NCBI RefSeq assembly: GCF_022014595.1
Contig: NZ_CP091740.1
Coordinates: 2,964,200-3,028,199 of the forward strand
DNA: 64,000 nt
From: Solitalea lacus
Lineage (GTDB): Bacteria; Bacteroidota; Bacteroidia; Sphingobacteriales; Sphingobacteriaceae
Direction: 5' to 3'
Shown here in pieces: positions 25,988-35,311 of the stretch; the first letter of the stretch is position 1; each line of letters starts with the position of its first letter. A program made the translations under genes and the position numbers. The notes beneath the pieces were generated by a model. That model ran no database searches and was not told the DNA's origin. It saw only the letters and a program-made list of their open reading frames with translations.

Positions 25988-27001
25988 CTAAAACAAATTT
26001 TTGCCTTTTAACACGATATCTTCATCGTTTGACTTTACAGCATAGGTAAATCCAGCCTGCAAGCAATAAGCACCGTATTCGCCACGCTTATTAAGAGCAA
26101 TAAAACCTATTTGAACTTCTTTTGCTTTTTTAGGATCTCTTTTAGCAATGCGTTCAACAGCTTCTTGACAGGCTTGTTGTGGGGTTCGACCTTGACGCAT
26201 CAATTCAACCACCAAAAAGGAACCTACAATTTTAATAACCTCTTCTCCTACCCCAGTAGCTGCAGCCCCTCCTATTTCGTTATCTACAAACATTCCGGCA
26301 CCTATAATCGGCGAATCGCCCACTCGTCCATGCATTTTGAATGCCATTCCACTTGTGGTACACGCCCCCGAAAGATTTCCATTTGCATCCAAGGCAATCA
26401 TGCCAATGGTATCGTGATTGTCTTTCCCTCCAGGAAGCTTCTTAGGAGCAGCTTTTCGGTTTTCGATATTCATTACTGGCTCATACTTTGAAGTTTTAAG
26501 CCATTCTTTCCATGCTTTTTCAGACTCAGGAGTTAGCAAATTTTCTTTTTTAAAGCCATTTTTTAAAGCGAACTGCAAAGCGCCTTCTCCAACCAACATC
26601 ACATGAGGGGTCTTTTCCATAACCATGCGTGCCACTGAGATGGGATGAACAATATGCTCCAGTGCCGCAACCGAACCAGCATTACCATGTTCATCCATAA
26701 TGCAGGCATCAAGCGTTACGCGCCCATCACGATCTGGAAATCCGCCCAATCCTACACTTTGATTACTTGGGTCTGCCTCAGGAACACTCACCCCTTTTTC
26801 TACTGCATCTAGTGCTCTACCTCCGGTTTTCAGCACATCCCAAGCTGCTGCATTTGCGGCTTGGCCAAAATCCCAGGTAGAAATAACAATAGGCTTAGCA
26901 TTGACTTTTTTGCTATCAGATTTGGCTAATGCATCTAAAACATAGGTTGAAGACACAGCAGCTAAACCTGCAGCCTTAACAAATTTCCTTCTATTAATCA
27001 T
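25988..27001 (-). CDS. Exported N4-glycosylasparaginase / isoaspartyl peptidase-family Ntn hydrolase
   Basis: Self-cleaving N-terminal-nucleophile hydrolase, 337 residues from the ATG at 27001. The N-terminus MINRRKFVKAAGLAAVSS is a twin-arginine-type signal, implying export of a folded enzyme. The autocleavage site is in GGKDNHDTIGMIALD (about residues 195-209): HD|TIG makes the threonine the new N-terminus of the beta chain. The substrate loop SGMAFKMHGRVGDSPIIGAGMFVDN with RVGDSP and the TGVGEE segment fit aspartylglucosaminidases. Likely cleaves GlcNAc-Asn or isoaspartyl bonds from scavenged glycoproteins. Confidence 0.87.
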   Translation of the reverse strand: MINRRKFVKAAGLAAVSSTYVLDALAKSDSKKVNAKPIVISTWDFGQAANAAAWDVLKTGGRALDAVEKGVSVPEADPSNQSVGLGGFPDRDGRVTLDACIMDEHGNAGSVAALEHIVHPISVARMVMEKTPHVMLVGEGALQFALKNGFKKENLLTPESEKAWKEWLKTSKYEPVMNIENRKAAPKKLPGGKDNHDTIGMIALDANGNLSGACTTSGMAFKMHGRVGDSPIIGAGMFVDNEIGGAAATGVGEEVIKIVGSFLVVELMRQGRTPQQACQEAVERIAKRDPKKAKEVQIGFIALNKRGEYGAYCLQAGFTYAVKSNDEDIVLKGKNLF

Positions 27002-27143
27002 GTTTAAAGATTCTAATTGATTTTGCAATAAAATTAAAATCCACATTTATATTTGGCAATCTTTTTAAAATAATTTTAATGCTCGGACATTGATTCCATA
27101 TTACTATTATTGAATCATTGAAATAACCATTAATATTTATCCA

Positions 27144-27941
27144 TTGAAACTGAGATTTTTACTATTTAGTTGCTTACTGCTAAATGCAATAAACAGCTTT
27201 TCACAACATGCTATCAACAATTCAAAGCGATTCAATCATTTTTATCAATATGGCGTAGCTGATGCCTTTATAGGAGGATTATACAAAGGCTCACTCACGC
27301 TAAAAGAATTAAAACAACATGGAAATTTCGGACTGGGAGCGCCAAATTTGCTCGATGGGGAACTGATCATTTTAGATGGAAAAGTGTATCAATCGAAAGC
27401 AAACGGAGAAACCATTGAACCCAATAATCAAACCACCACATCACTTTCATTTGTTACCTTTTTTAAAGCCGATACCAGTTTTACTGTCAAAGATGAGTTA
27501 AACCAGAAAAACTTTTCAACCTCTATTATGAATTTCCTAAAAGACAAGAACGGGATGTATGCGATTAAAATCACTGGAAAATTCAATACTGTAAAAACGA
27601 GGGCATTTCCTCCCTTCAGCCAGGAACCCTTTCCGCCTCTGTCAACCGTACTTGACAAACAACAATTCTTTAATTTACAGAACATTGACGGCACTTTAAT
27701 TGGTTTTTATCTGCCGGGTTATTTAAATAGTGTAAGTATCAGTGGATTGCATTTTCATTTCCTATCAAATGACAAGAAACACGGAGGTCATGTTTTGGAT
27801 TATGGAGGCAGCAATTTTAGAATTGAAATAGCACGACTTTATGGATTTCAATTAGACGAGCAAAATGACCCTTCACTACAACGATTCGAATTTAAAAAAC
27901 AGGTTAATGAATCATTAGATAAGGTTGAAAAAGGCCATTAA
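27144..27941 (+). CDS. Alpha-acetolactate decarboxylase with a signal peptide
   Basis: Converts acetolactate to acetoin; 265 residues. The core matches the family: FYQYGVADAFIGGLYKGSLTLKEL near 34, FGLGAPNLLDGELIILDGKVYQ near 60, then the catalytic region SISGLHFHFLSNDKKHGGHVLDY near 200-222, whose histidines (HFHF, GGH) bind zinc. The first 20 residues (KLRFLLFSCLLLNAINSFSQ) are a signal peptide, so it should be exported, unlike most BudA proteins. The only start that includes the signal is TTG at 27144; no suitable ATG exists nearby. No acetolactate synthase gene is adjacent. Confidence 0.83.
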   Translation: MKLRFLLFSCLLLNAINSFSQHAINNSKRFNHFYQYGVADAFIGGLYKGSLTLKELKQHGNFGLGAPNLLDGELIILDGKVYQSKANGETIEPNNQTTTSLSFVTFFKADTSFTVKDELNQKNFSTSIMNFLKDKNGMYAIKITGKFNTVKTRAFPPFSQEPFPPLSTVLDKQQFFNLQNIDGTLIGFYLPGYLNSVSISGLHFHFLSNDKKHGGHVLDYGGSNFRIEIARLYGFQLDEQNDPSLQRFEFKKQVNESLDKVEKGH

Positions 27942-28008
27942 CTGATTTAAAATAAATATGTAAAGGCAGATTCTTTGTCATGCTTTCCTTTATCCTTTAA
28001 TAAAACCG

Positions 28009-28016
28009 TATCTTTG
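28009..28016 (+). promoter_or_regulatory. -7 promoter element of ychF
   Basis: TATCTTTG followed by CGCC, exact TAnnTTTG match, about 31 nt before the ychF ATG; no -33 TTG at the expected distance. Confidence 0.5.
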
Positions 28017-28047
28017 CGCCTGATTTTAAAAACCGTACAGATAGAAT

Positions 28048-29145
28048 ATGGCTTTACAATGTGGTATCGTGGGACTACCAAACGTAGGTAAATCTACTTT
28101 ATTTAACTCTCTTTCAAATGCAAAGGCACAAGCGGCAAATTTCCCGTTTTGTACCATTGAGCCAAATGTTGGGGTAATTACCGTTCCTGATGAACGTTTA
28201 AATAAACTGACCGAGTTAGTTAACCCTCAACGTGTGGTTCCTAACACGGTTGAAATTGTTGACATTGCCGGATTGGTAAAAGGTGCAAGTAAAGGAGAGG
28301 GATTAGGCAATCAATTTTTGGCAAATATTCGTAATACCAATGCTATTTTGCACGTATTGCGTTGTTTTGATGATCCTAATGTTGTGCACGTTGATGGTTC
28401 GGTTGACCCAATCCGCGATAAGGAAATTATTGACACTGAGCTTCAGCTGAAAGATTTAGAGTCAGTTGAAAAGAAATTACAGAAAGTTGAAAAATCAGCC
28501 AAAACTGGCGATAAAGATGCTAAAAGAGCCGTTGAGGTTTTAAGCGCTGTTAAAGAAAAACTACTTTCAGGGCAATCAGCACGTGCAGCACAATTAGAAG
28601 AAAAAGACTTTGAACATGTTGACGACATTCACTTATTAACCCTTAAGCCGGTTATGTATGTTTGTAATGTTGACGAGGCATCAGTAAATACCGGCAATAA
28701 ATATGTTGATATTGTTCGTGAAGCTGTTAAGAGTGAGAATGCTGAAGTATTGATTATCTCTGCTAAAATCGAGTCTGAAATTGCAGAACTTGACAATTAT
28801 GATGACAAACAGCTTTTCTTGGCTGATTTAGGCTTAGAAGAATCTGGTGTAAATAAATTGATCCGTGCAGCTTACCGCTTATTGAACCTGGCTACTTATT
28901 TTACAGCAGGAGTACAGGAAGTAAGAGCCTGGACCATTACCTTAGGAATGACAGCCCCTCAAGCGGCTGGAGTTATCCATACTGATTTTGAAAAGGGCTT
29001 TATCAGAGCTGAGGTAATTAAATACAATGATTTTGTAAACTTAGGTTCGGAAAATGCCTGTAAAGAAGCAGGAAAACTTGGTGTAGAAGGAAAAACCTAT
29101 GTAGTGGAAGATGGTGATATTATGCACTTCCGTTTTAATGTGTAA
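28048..29145 (+). CDS. ychF: Redox-regulated ATPase YchF (Obg-family)
   Basis: Universally conserved Obg/TRAFAC-family ATPase that binds ribosomes and is linked to oxidative-stress tolerance. The 365-residue protein starts MALQCGIVGLPNVGKSTLFN with G1, has G3 DIAGLVKGASKGEGLGNQFL near 68, then a coiled-coil insertion (ELQLKDLESVEKKLQKVEKS, near 130-150), the NVDE G4-like segment near 208 replacing NKxD (ATP rather than GTP preference), and a C-terminal TGS domain ending GDIMHFRFNV. Confidence 0.97.
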   Translation: MALQCGIVGLPNVGKSTLFNSLSNAKAQAANFPFCTIEPNVGVITVPDERLNKLTELVNPQRVVPNTVEIVDIAGLVKGASKGEGLGNQFLANIRNTNAILHVLRCFDDPNVVHVDGSVDPIRDKEIIDTELQLKDLESVEKKLQKVEKSAKTGDKDAKRAVEVLSAVKEKLLSGQSARAAQLEEKDFEHVDDIHLLTLKPVMYVCNVDEASVNTGNKYVDIVREAVKSENAEVLIISAKIESEIAELDNYDDKQLFLADLGLEESGVNKLIRAAYRLLNLATYFTAGVQEVRAWTITLGMTAPQAAGVIHTDFEKGFIRAEVIKYNDFVNLGSENACKEAGKLGVEGKTYVVEDGDIMHFRFNV

Positions 29146-29158
29146 TTGAAATTCCTTT

Positions 29159-29204
29159 ATAAAAAGCGAGGCCGATTCATCACAGAATCGGCCTCGCTTT
29201 TTAT
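29159..29204. terminator. Bidirectional terminator between ychF and the HMA gene
   Basis: Perfect 20-bp stem (29159-29178 with 29185-29204), 6-nt loop, A/T runs on each side; serves both convergent genes. Confidence 0.9.
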
Positions 29205-29212
29205 TTACCTGG

Positions 29213-29818
29213 TTATTGTTTCACAACCTCGGCATGATACTTCAATGATTCACCTTCAGGACTAAAGCCCTCAATAATTTTCTTCATTTCCTCAACAGAA
29301 AGCTTCGATTGATCAAAAACAACTTTAGCAATTCCGGATTCAAAGTTCACCTCACTTTGCTTTACACCTTTATGCTTATACAAAGCCTTTTCAATTCCTT
29401 TAGCGCAACCGTCAGGACATGTCATCCCTGTTACTTTAAAGTATACAGTTTGAACTTTTCCTTTCGATACCTCCTGATTGCTAATCTCGCGCGGATATTG
29501 ACAGCAACCGTGAAGTTTGTCATATACCTTATCCGGTGCTTTTATACCATCTGTATCATGACCTGCATCTGCAACAGCCTTCTGAATACTCAGTAAGCTT
29601 GCAGGGGCTGTAAAGCTAACCTTCAACTGTTTGGTAGCACTGTCCCAATCTGCAGCTTGAACACCTTCCACCTTTTTAGCAGCACCTTCAATCCTGTTTT
29701 CACACATGCCACAATTACCCCAAACCTTAAAACTTTCTGTTTTAATATCCTGAGCTACTGAATATTGAGCAACAAAACTCAATAAAGCAGCTGATAAAAT
29801 AAATTTCATTTTTTTCAT
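29213..29818 (-). CDS. Exported protein with two heavy-metal-associated (HMA) domains
   Basis: A 201-residue periplasmic protein with signal peptide (MKKMKFILSAALLSFVAQYSVAQ) and two ferredoxin-like HMA domains. The first carries WGNCGMCENRIE (C36, C39), a standard CxxC metal site. The second has TGMTCPDGCAKGIE (about residue 130), where the cysteines are spaced CxxxC. A linker CCQYP lies between. It is the last gene of a likely operon HYC_CC_PP - TonB receptor - HMA, 41 bp after the receptor gene. The role is probably copper or another soft metal, chaperoning in the periplasm; the exact ion is unknown. Confidence 0.85.
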   Translation of the reverse strand: MKKMKFILSAALLSFVAQYSVAQDIKTESFKVWGNCGMCENRIEGAAKKVEGVQAADWDSATKQLKVSFTAPASLLSIQKAVADAGHDTDGIKAPDKVYDKLHGCCQYPREISNQEVSKGKVQTVYFKVTGMTCPDGCAKGIEKALYKHKGVKQSEVNFESGIAKVVFDQSKLSVEEMKKIIEGFSPEGESLKYHAEVVKQ

Positions 29819-29859
29819 TGTTTTTCTTCGTGTTAAATTGATTAAACTGGTTTACTATT

Positions 29860-32082
29860 TTAACGATCTATTTTATATCTGAATCCTGCATAAACTCTTC
29901 TCCCTTCAATTGGCCCCCAAATGTATGAAGCATCAAAAAAGCCTGTATTGGGATTTGATGCACCCACAATGTAATTCTGTTGACGGAAATCCAATAAGTT
30001 TTCAGCACCCAAATACAATTCAAAATTTCTCCAATTACGTGTGAGCTGAAGATTTATAGTCGAATAAGATCTTGAATAATTATTGTAGTCGCTAATTTCT
30101 GGTTGAAATATTTCATTCAAATAAGGCATTCTCTTGCTACCAAACCATTGCCAGGTAAAGTTGGCGTTCCATTTACGATTAAATGATTCATAAAACAAAG
30201 ATGCTACTGTTCTGTGCTTAGGAACAAAAGGTTCAACAATCCGTTGTCCATCCGTTTTACGAAATACATCAAGGTACTTGTAAGCCACTTTTAACTCTAC
30301 AGGTTTCAAAATGAAATAAGCAGCTTCTACCTGAATGTTATTAGCAAACGACTTACCTGTTAAATTGTGAAAGAATACTTTTGTTGGGTCAGTATCATAG
30401 TCGGGAATAATTTTGTTGGAAAATTGCGTTTTGTATAGATCAATTCCGATACTCCCTTTTCTATAATCAATTTCGAACTTTCTATTAACGTTGAAACCGT
30501 AGTTAAGTGCCTTTTCAAACTTTAAAGGTTCTTGAATAACAACTTCACGGTTACTAACCTTAATATTGGCATTTTCGGCTAGAATATTGGCTGTTTTAAA
30601 ACCTGTTCCTACAGAGAAACGTAAGTCCGTGTTTTTATCCACTGACCATTTCACATTGCCTCTTGGCGTAAATACCAACTCACCGTTGGCCCAATCGGCA
30701 CGTCCGCCAACAATTACCGACAGAGGCCTATTACCAGAACTGGTATAAGTATTCTCAACAAATACTCCTGGCATATTCAAATCGTTGTTCAGCATTAAAG
30801 TACCAAACTGCTCATTAATTTTATCCAAACGATAGCTTGCCCCTGCATTAATTGAATTATGCTTACCTATGGCTTGGTTATAGATTAAACGAAGGTTTAA
30901 GCTTTGCTGACGGCCATTATTGCTGCGAGGACCATAAAACCCACTTAAATCGTGCAGAACATACGAATATTGTAATCCCAGACTTTTATAATTACCTGAA
31001 GGAACTACAAAACCTGTACGACCATAGAATTCGAATCTAGTTGTTTTTAACTGCTGCCCATAAATTGATTGGTCAAGCTGATTATTATTGAAATTAAAAT
31101 GAGATTGTCCTCCCTGACGGTTTTCATTCAAGTATTTTATAGAATTTTGAGAAAACCAACCATTACCCGCTTCATATTTCCATTTGCTCAATACATTAAT
31201 ATTTTGCAACATAGGCATATCAAGGAAGGAGTCTTCATTTTGATCCATCTTTAACTTAAAACGATCAATATGAAATGAAAATAAGGAACTTAAGTCTTGG
31301 TTAATCTTAAACGTTTTATCAACATTTAGTTCAGCGCGAGCATAACCATCTAAATACCCGTTAACAAATAGTTTATCTGCCCTCATTGGATCCTTTAACT
31401 CCACATTGATCATTCCACTAATTGACTCCGGACCAAAAACTACTGAGCCAGGCCCTTTAACAACGTGAATTTGATCAATTTGAGTTCCCGGAATACCATA
31501 TACTCCATAAGTAGTACCCAATCCTGTAATAACGGGTGCGTTTTCCGTCAATATTTGAGTATAAGAGCCGGCCAGTCCAAGTACCTGCAATTCTTTGCTA
31601 CCTGTAACACCATCCCTATAGGTAACATCCACAGTGGTATTAGTTTGAAAACTCTCACCTAAATTACAACAAGCAGCTTTCTTAAGCTCTTTCGACGTAA
31701 GGATCTCGGTCTTTCGTGGTTGTACGGAAACCATAGTCGATTCACGCTGTTGAGCAACCACCACTTCGTCAAGTTGCTTTCCGTTAGATTTTAAAACGAT
31801 TTTAAGACTCTTGTTATCGTTTACTAAAATTGTATCAGTTTGTAAGCCCACAAACGATACAATCAGCCTGCGATCGGCAATACCTTGAGCATTAATTGCA
31901 AACTCACCATTTGCATTTGAAAATATCCCTTTCGAAGTATTAATCCATGATATGCTTGCTCCTTCGAGCAAAACTTCTTTATTCTTGGTATCGAGCTCAT
32001 ACACCTTTCCTTTAACAATTTGCTGTGCACTTACCTCAAAACCAATTAAAGCTATTATTAAAGCTATTAAAAATGGTTTCAT
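29860..32082 (-). CDS. TonB-dependent outer-membrane receptor of a metal cluster
   Basis: A 740-residue TonB-dependent receptor. After the signal peptide (to about residue 19) comes a carboxypeptidase-like beta domain (about 22-105), the plug (about 115-235) with AACCNLGESFQTNTTVDVTYRDGVTG and IDQIHVVKGPGSVVFGPESISGMINVEL, then a 22-strand-type barrel ending YAGFRYKIDR. The paired cysteine AACCNL stretch at the plug start is typical of Bacteroidota receptors that neighbour HMA proteins. The size is similar to siderophore/copper receptors, not the 1000-residue SusC type. Neighbours argue for import of a metal or metal complex; the substrate is inferred only. Confidence 0.87.
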   Translation of the reverse strand: MKPFLIALIIALIGFEVSAQQIVKGKVYELDTKNKEVLLEGASISWINTSKGIFSNANGEFAINAQGIADRRLIVSFVGLQTDTILVNDNKSLKIVLKSNGKQLDEVVVAQQRESTMVSVQPRKTEILTSKELKKAACCNLGESFQTNTTVDVTYRDGVTGSKELQVLGLAGSYTQILTENAPVITGLGTTYGVYGIPGTQIDQIHVVKGPGSVVFGPESISGMINVELKDPMRADKLFVNGYLDGYARAELNVDKTFKINQDLSSLFSFHIDRFKLKMDQNEDSFLDMPMLQNINVLSKWKYEAGNGWFSQNSIKYLNENRQGGQSHFNFNNNQLDQSIYGQQLKTTRFEFYGRTGFVVPSGNYKSLGLQYSYVLHDLSGFYGPRSNNGRQQSLNLRLIYNQAIGKHNSINAGASYRLDKINEQFGTLMLNNDLNMPGVFVENTYTSSGNRPLSVIVGGRADWANGELVFTPRGNVKWSVDKNTDLRFSVGTGFKTANILAENANIKVSNREVVIQEPLKFEKALNYGFNVNRKFEIDYRKGSIGIDLYKTQFSNKIIPDYDTDPTKVFFHNLTGKSFANNIQVEAAYFILKPVELKVAYKYLDVFRKTDGQRIVEPFVPKHRTVASLFYESFNRKWNANFTWQWFGSKRMPYLNEIFQPEISDYNNYSRSYSTINLQLTRNWRNFELYLGAENLLDFRQQNYIVGASNPNTGFFDASYIWGPIEGRRVYAGFRYKIDR

Positions 32083-32159
32083 AAAATATCAAAATCTGTA
32101 TGACAATAAAATTCTAGGCAAAAACAACATGTTTTCGCAAATACATCAACAGAAAATGA

Positions 32160-32558
32160 TCAAATAAGAAAAGTTTGAGTAAGAAGAATAATAGGGCAAT
32201 TTCGGGGCGGAGGGCCCTTTAAATTAACAGAAATTGCAGAATGGAGATCGGTTAAGCTATTCTGAAAAGAAATACGGTATGCAAAAAGGAACAGTTCAAC
32301 CGGAAATAGTTTTGCCTGTTCAAACTTTGCTATTGAAAGAAAATCATCTTTGACTTTGAATGTTTCCACCTTATTATGGCAACAATCGCTTTTAGTTTCA
32401 GTAGAAGAGTTATCAGTGTCATCGTCGCAACAGCTGTCAGCAGCAATCATGACACTTGCGCTCTGTAATTTATTGCCACAATAATGAGCATAGACACTCA
32501 CTCCTACTACATTGAATAGAAATAAAATGCTCATTAGTATAGCGATAAATTTTTTCAT
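32160..32558 (-). CDS. HYC_CC_PP-family small exported protein
   Basis: A 132-residue protein with an N-terminal hydrophobic segment (about residues 4-22) followed by AHYCGNKL (H25, Y26, C27), two CC pairs (C43-C44 and C59-C60) and a late GPPPR near 113, which is the pattern naming the HYC_CC_PP family of Bacteroidota. The cysteines and histidines suggest metal binding on the periplasmic side. It is the first gene of the group with the TonB receptor, 77 bp upstream of it. Function is not known. Confidence 0.8.
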   Translation of the reverse strand: MKKFIAILMSILFLFNVVGVSVYAHYCGNKLQSASVMIAADSCCDDDTDNSSTETKSDCCHNKVETFKVKDDFLSIAKFEQAKLFPVELFLFAYRISFQNSLTDLHSAISVNLKGPPPRNCPIILLTQTFLI

Positions 32559-32625
32559 TGCTGCAAATCTAAAAAAATATAATTAGAATGAGGTAAAGCT
32601 ATTGTTACATATCCCACTGATTATA

Positions 32626-32670
32626 TTATAATTACACAGGAAAACAAGAAAGCACCCTGTGTAATTATAA
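32626..32670 (-). terminator. Hairpin directly after the histidine decarboxylase stop codon
   Basis: Perfect 15-bp stem TTATAATTACACAGG/CCTGTGTAATTATAA with a 15-nt loop, adjacent to the stop at 32671. The T run is modest, so it could also be an mRNA-stabilising structure. Confidence 0.65.
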
Positions 32671-33801
32671 CTATTTAAGCACAACCTCTTGTTGTTTTTG
32701 AATGTCTGAAATCAATTCATCAATTTGTTGTTCAGTCACATTGGGCATACAAATAACATGAGACCATCCTTTTTCTGATGCCAATTGCCATTTTTTACGA
32801 ACCATTTCGTGAGGTTGAGGAAATACTACCGTAATGGCATTAGGATTTCTCCAAGCCTCAATACCGATAGATTTTAATCGCTCCTCAACATAATTTGCCA
32901 CCTTTAAACTATGTTCAACACGTTTTTTTAATCCTTCATAACCCAGTGTTTTAATGGCATACCATAAAAAAATTGGACTATGACCATTTCGTGATCCGGT
33001 AATAGTGGTATCTAAGCTACCAATATAAGCCACTGAGCGTGCAATACGATCACGATGTGATTTCTTTACCAGTAATACTCCAGAAGGAATTGGAGAGCCT
33101 ATAAATTTATGTCCGCTCACAGCTATGCTATCAGCACCATCCATAAAGTCAAAAGCCGGGCGCGGTTCTAAAAACGGACTGATACTACCCGATAAGGCTC
33201 CATCACAATGAATATAATAATTCTGTATGGCTGCATCGTTTAGAATAGCTTTGATTTTATTGATATCGTCTTTAGCCTCAGTCATCGTGGTGCCAATATT
33301 TGCCATAATAATCACCGGCATATGACGATTCATTCGAATGGTATTGCTCAAATCCTCGTAATCGATTTCCCCATTTTTTTGAGTTCTGATCACGATGTTA
33401 GGCATATTGAGCAAATGAAGATTTTTGTGTACACTATAATGTGTTGCAGCAGAATAATACACCATTCCTTTCGGGTGGAGTTCCCTGGCCATATACAATC
33501 CGTACATATTGCCTTCCGAACCGCCATTGGTCACATAACCCCACCAATCGCTTTTTGGTGCACGGAAAATTTGTGCAAAAAACTCAAGAACTTCCCTTTC
33601 CATTTCACGAGAATCAACTGCGTAAGTGCATTCGGCAAAGGGATCTCCTAAGTTATTGATCGGGAATTTTAACAGGTTAACAAGCTCAGAATAATCAAAA
33701 TCTTTAGAAACTGGATAGCCTAAAAAATTTCGCGTATTAGTTTCGATTTTCTCGCATAACGACTCTAGTTTGCGCTGATCTTCGGCACTTAATCTATTCA
33801 T
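32671..33801 (-). CDS. hdc: Histidine decarboxylase (PLP-dependent)
   Basis: Group II PLP decarboxylase, 376 residues, matching the length and pattern of bacterial PLP-type histidine decarboxylases (Morganella type): NFLGYPVSKDFDYSELVNLLKFPINNLGDPF near 22-55, REMEREVLEFFAQIF near 65, YVTNGGSEGNMYGLYMAREL near 84, the aspartate in YIHCDGALSG near 197 and the PLP lysine in SVSGHKFIGSPIPSGVLL near 228. It makes histamine; a related serine or other aromatic decarboxylase activity cannot be excluded. No histidine/histamine antiporter lies beside it. Confidence 0.82.
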   Translation of the reverse strand: MNRLSAEDQRKLESLCEKIETNTRNFLGYPVSKDFDYSELVNLLKFPINNLGDPFAECTYAVDSREMEREVLEFFAQIFRAPKSDWWGYVTNGGSEGNMYGLYMARELHPKGMVYYSAATHYSVHKNLHLLNMPNIVIRTQKNGEIDYEDLSNTIRMNRHMPVIIMANIGTTMTEAKDDINKIKAILNDAAIQNYYIHCDGALSGSISPFLEPRPAFDFMDGADSIAVSGHKFIGSPIPSGVLLVKKSHRDRIARSVAYIGSLDTTITGSRNGHSPIFLWYAIKTLGYEGLKKRVEHSLKVANYVEERLKSIGIEAWRNPNAITVVFPQPHEMVRKKWQLASEKGWSHVICMPNVTEQQIDELISDIQKQQEVVLK

Positions 33802-33933
33802 AAATTATAATTGATTGGTGCGCAAAGATGTAAAATAAATGAGGATTAAAGAGACAAAAAATCCTACAAAATACATTCAAACTTAGAACTATTAACTTGA
33901 CATTCCGCTGAAATAGTTCTTGTCCTACAGTTT

Positions 33934-35229
33934 TTAACGCATAATAAAATACCCTCTTGAATTAAACCTCCTTACTCCTACCAATTCATCATACCTCTTA
34001 CCGGGAGGTTTATAATACACGTAAATTGTGTATACATTATCGGTTTCAAAATGACAACCCTCGGTTTGGCACATATCGGAGACCGTTTGATCGTTAGGCA
34101 CAAAAACATATGAGAAATCATAATAACCTTGTTTAAATAACTGTTGTGTTTCAAGCTTTTGAGTTATTTCATTAAAATGCAACTGATAATCTTCTTTTAT
34201 CTGATAATCTGTTAGCTTTCCAAACAGATAATAGGCCCCAGCATTTGAAGGTGGTGTATCAATCAATGAAAAATGCACGCAAGTATAATCTGCATCAGTT
34301 TCTGCACTGCCTGAACCATCTTGATTACGAATGGCGTAACCTCCATTCAAATCAATAAAAGTTGAATAAGCTGATTGTCCATAGTTGGCATCTGGAAATA
34401 GAAAAACATCCGTTTTATTTTTCTCTTTTACAATATCTTTAATTCGCTGACTAAAGAATCGCAAACTGCGCGTATCAAAATTTCTGAACTCACTCCCGCC
34501 TGGAAATGTTCCCGAATCCATATCATTATATACTAACTCGTTTGTGCGGATAAATGTTGGTTTCAACCCTGTTATTGCGTTATCAGGTCTATCATTTTGG
34601 GTGATGACCACTTTTACTTCGGCCATAGGGTTAGAGATATTCAGGGCGGGATGCAAAATATTAAAATTGATTTTTTGCGTTTGCGTTCGAGCTTTTACCA
34701 CAGTACCTCGGGTTACTTCAGCTGTAATATTTACCAATGATTTGGCAACGCAAAACCTTCGTGTAAGCACTAACTGATCAGGATCATTATTCAGATATAC
34801 TTTTAGCAAATAGTTACCTGAAATAATCGGCTTCATGGTGTTTGAAGGAAACTTTAACGAATAATGAGTGTATGACTTAATTGTATTAAATGAGTAACTA
34901 TAATCAACTATCCGATCTTCGGTATAACCATCCAAATAATCAATAGTTGAAAGATTACTGGGTTTCCAATCGGCAGTGCAATGCACAATGGTGTAGTAGT
35001 AATCTTGATTACCTGCATTTATATCATCAAACTGAAGGAGTAATTGTTCTCCGCTTGCAAAGATTATAATTGGTACCGTAGACTCTTTATTGATTATATT
35101 TTCAAACTGAACAGTTTTAATATTTGTTTTATAAATCCAGTCCTGGTACCTAAGCTTCTCATTTTGTGCATAAGCAAATGAGAACACCCCTATCATAACT
35201 ATACATAAAACAACAAGCCTAATTTTCAT
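33934..35229 (-). CDS. Type IX secretion system Plug protein (DUF5103)
   Basis: A 431-residue periplasmic protein of the DUF5103 family (T9SS_plug), whose Flavobacterium member closes the periplasmic side of the SprA translocon. The signal peptide is MKIRLVVLCIVMIGVFSFAYA. Conserved stretches are LRYQDWIYKTNIKTVQF near 26, YYYTIVHCTADWKPSNLSTIDYLDGYTEDRIVDY near 80 and YQLHFNEITQ near 350. It is a single-gene unit located about 14 kb from the PorP/adhesin block, so T9SS parts are scattered, as usual. Family firm; role from family. Confidence 0.85.
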   Translation of the reverse strand: MKIRLVVLCIVMIGVFSFAYAQNEKLRYQDWIYKTNIKTVQFENIINKESTVPIIIFASGEQLLLQFDDINAGNQDYYYTIVHCTADWKPSNLSTIDYLDGYTEDRIVDYSYSFNTIKSYTHYSLKFPSNTMKPIISGNYLLKVYLNNDPDQLVLTRRFCVAKSLVNITAEVTRGTVVKARTQTQKINFNILHPALNISNPMAEVKVVITQNDRPDNAITGLKPTFIRTNELVYNDMDSGTFPGGSEFRNFDTRSLRFFSQRIKDIVKEKNKTDVFLFPDANYGQSAYSTFIDLNGGYAIRNQDGSGSAETDADYTCVHFSLIDTPPSNAGAYYLFGKLTDYQIKEDYQLHFNEITQKLETQQLFKQGYYDFSYVFVPNDQTVSDMCQTEGCHFETDNVYTIYVYYKPPGKRYDELVGVRRFNSRGYFIMR

Positions 35230-35263
35230 TCGTAGTTGATTTTTTTACTAACGTAATAAAAAA

Positions 35264-35289
35264 AAACCGTCATCAACGGATAACGGTTT
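35264..35289 (-). terminator. Terminator of the PhoD-like gene
   Basis: Seven-bp stem AAACCGT/ACGGTTT followed on the minus strand by a run of nine T residues, in the gap before the Plug gene. Confidence 0.7.
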
Positions 35290-35311
35290 AACTTAGGGTT
35301 TGGTAATTGGT

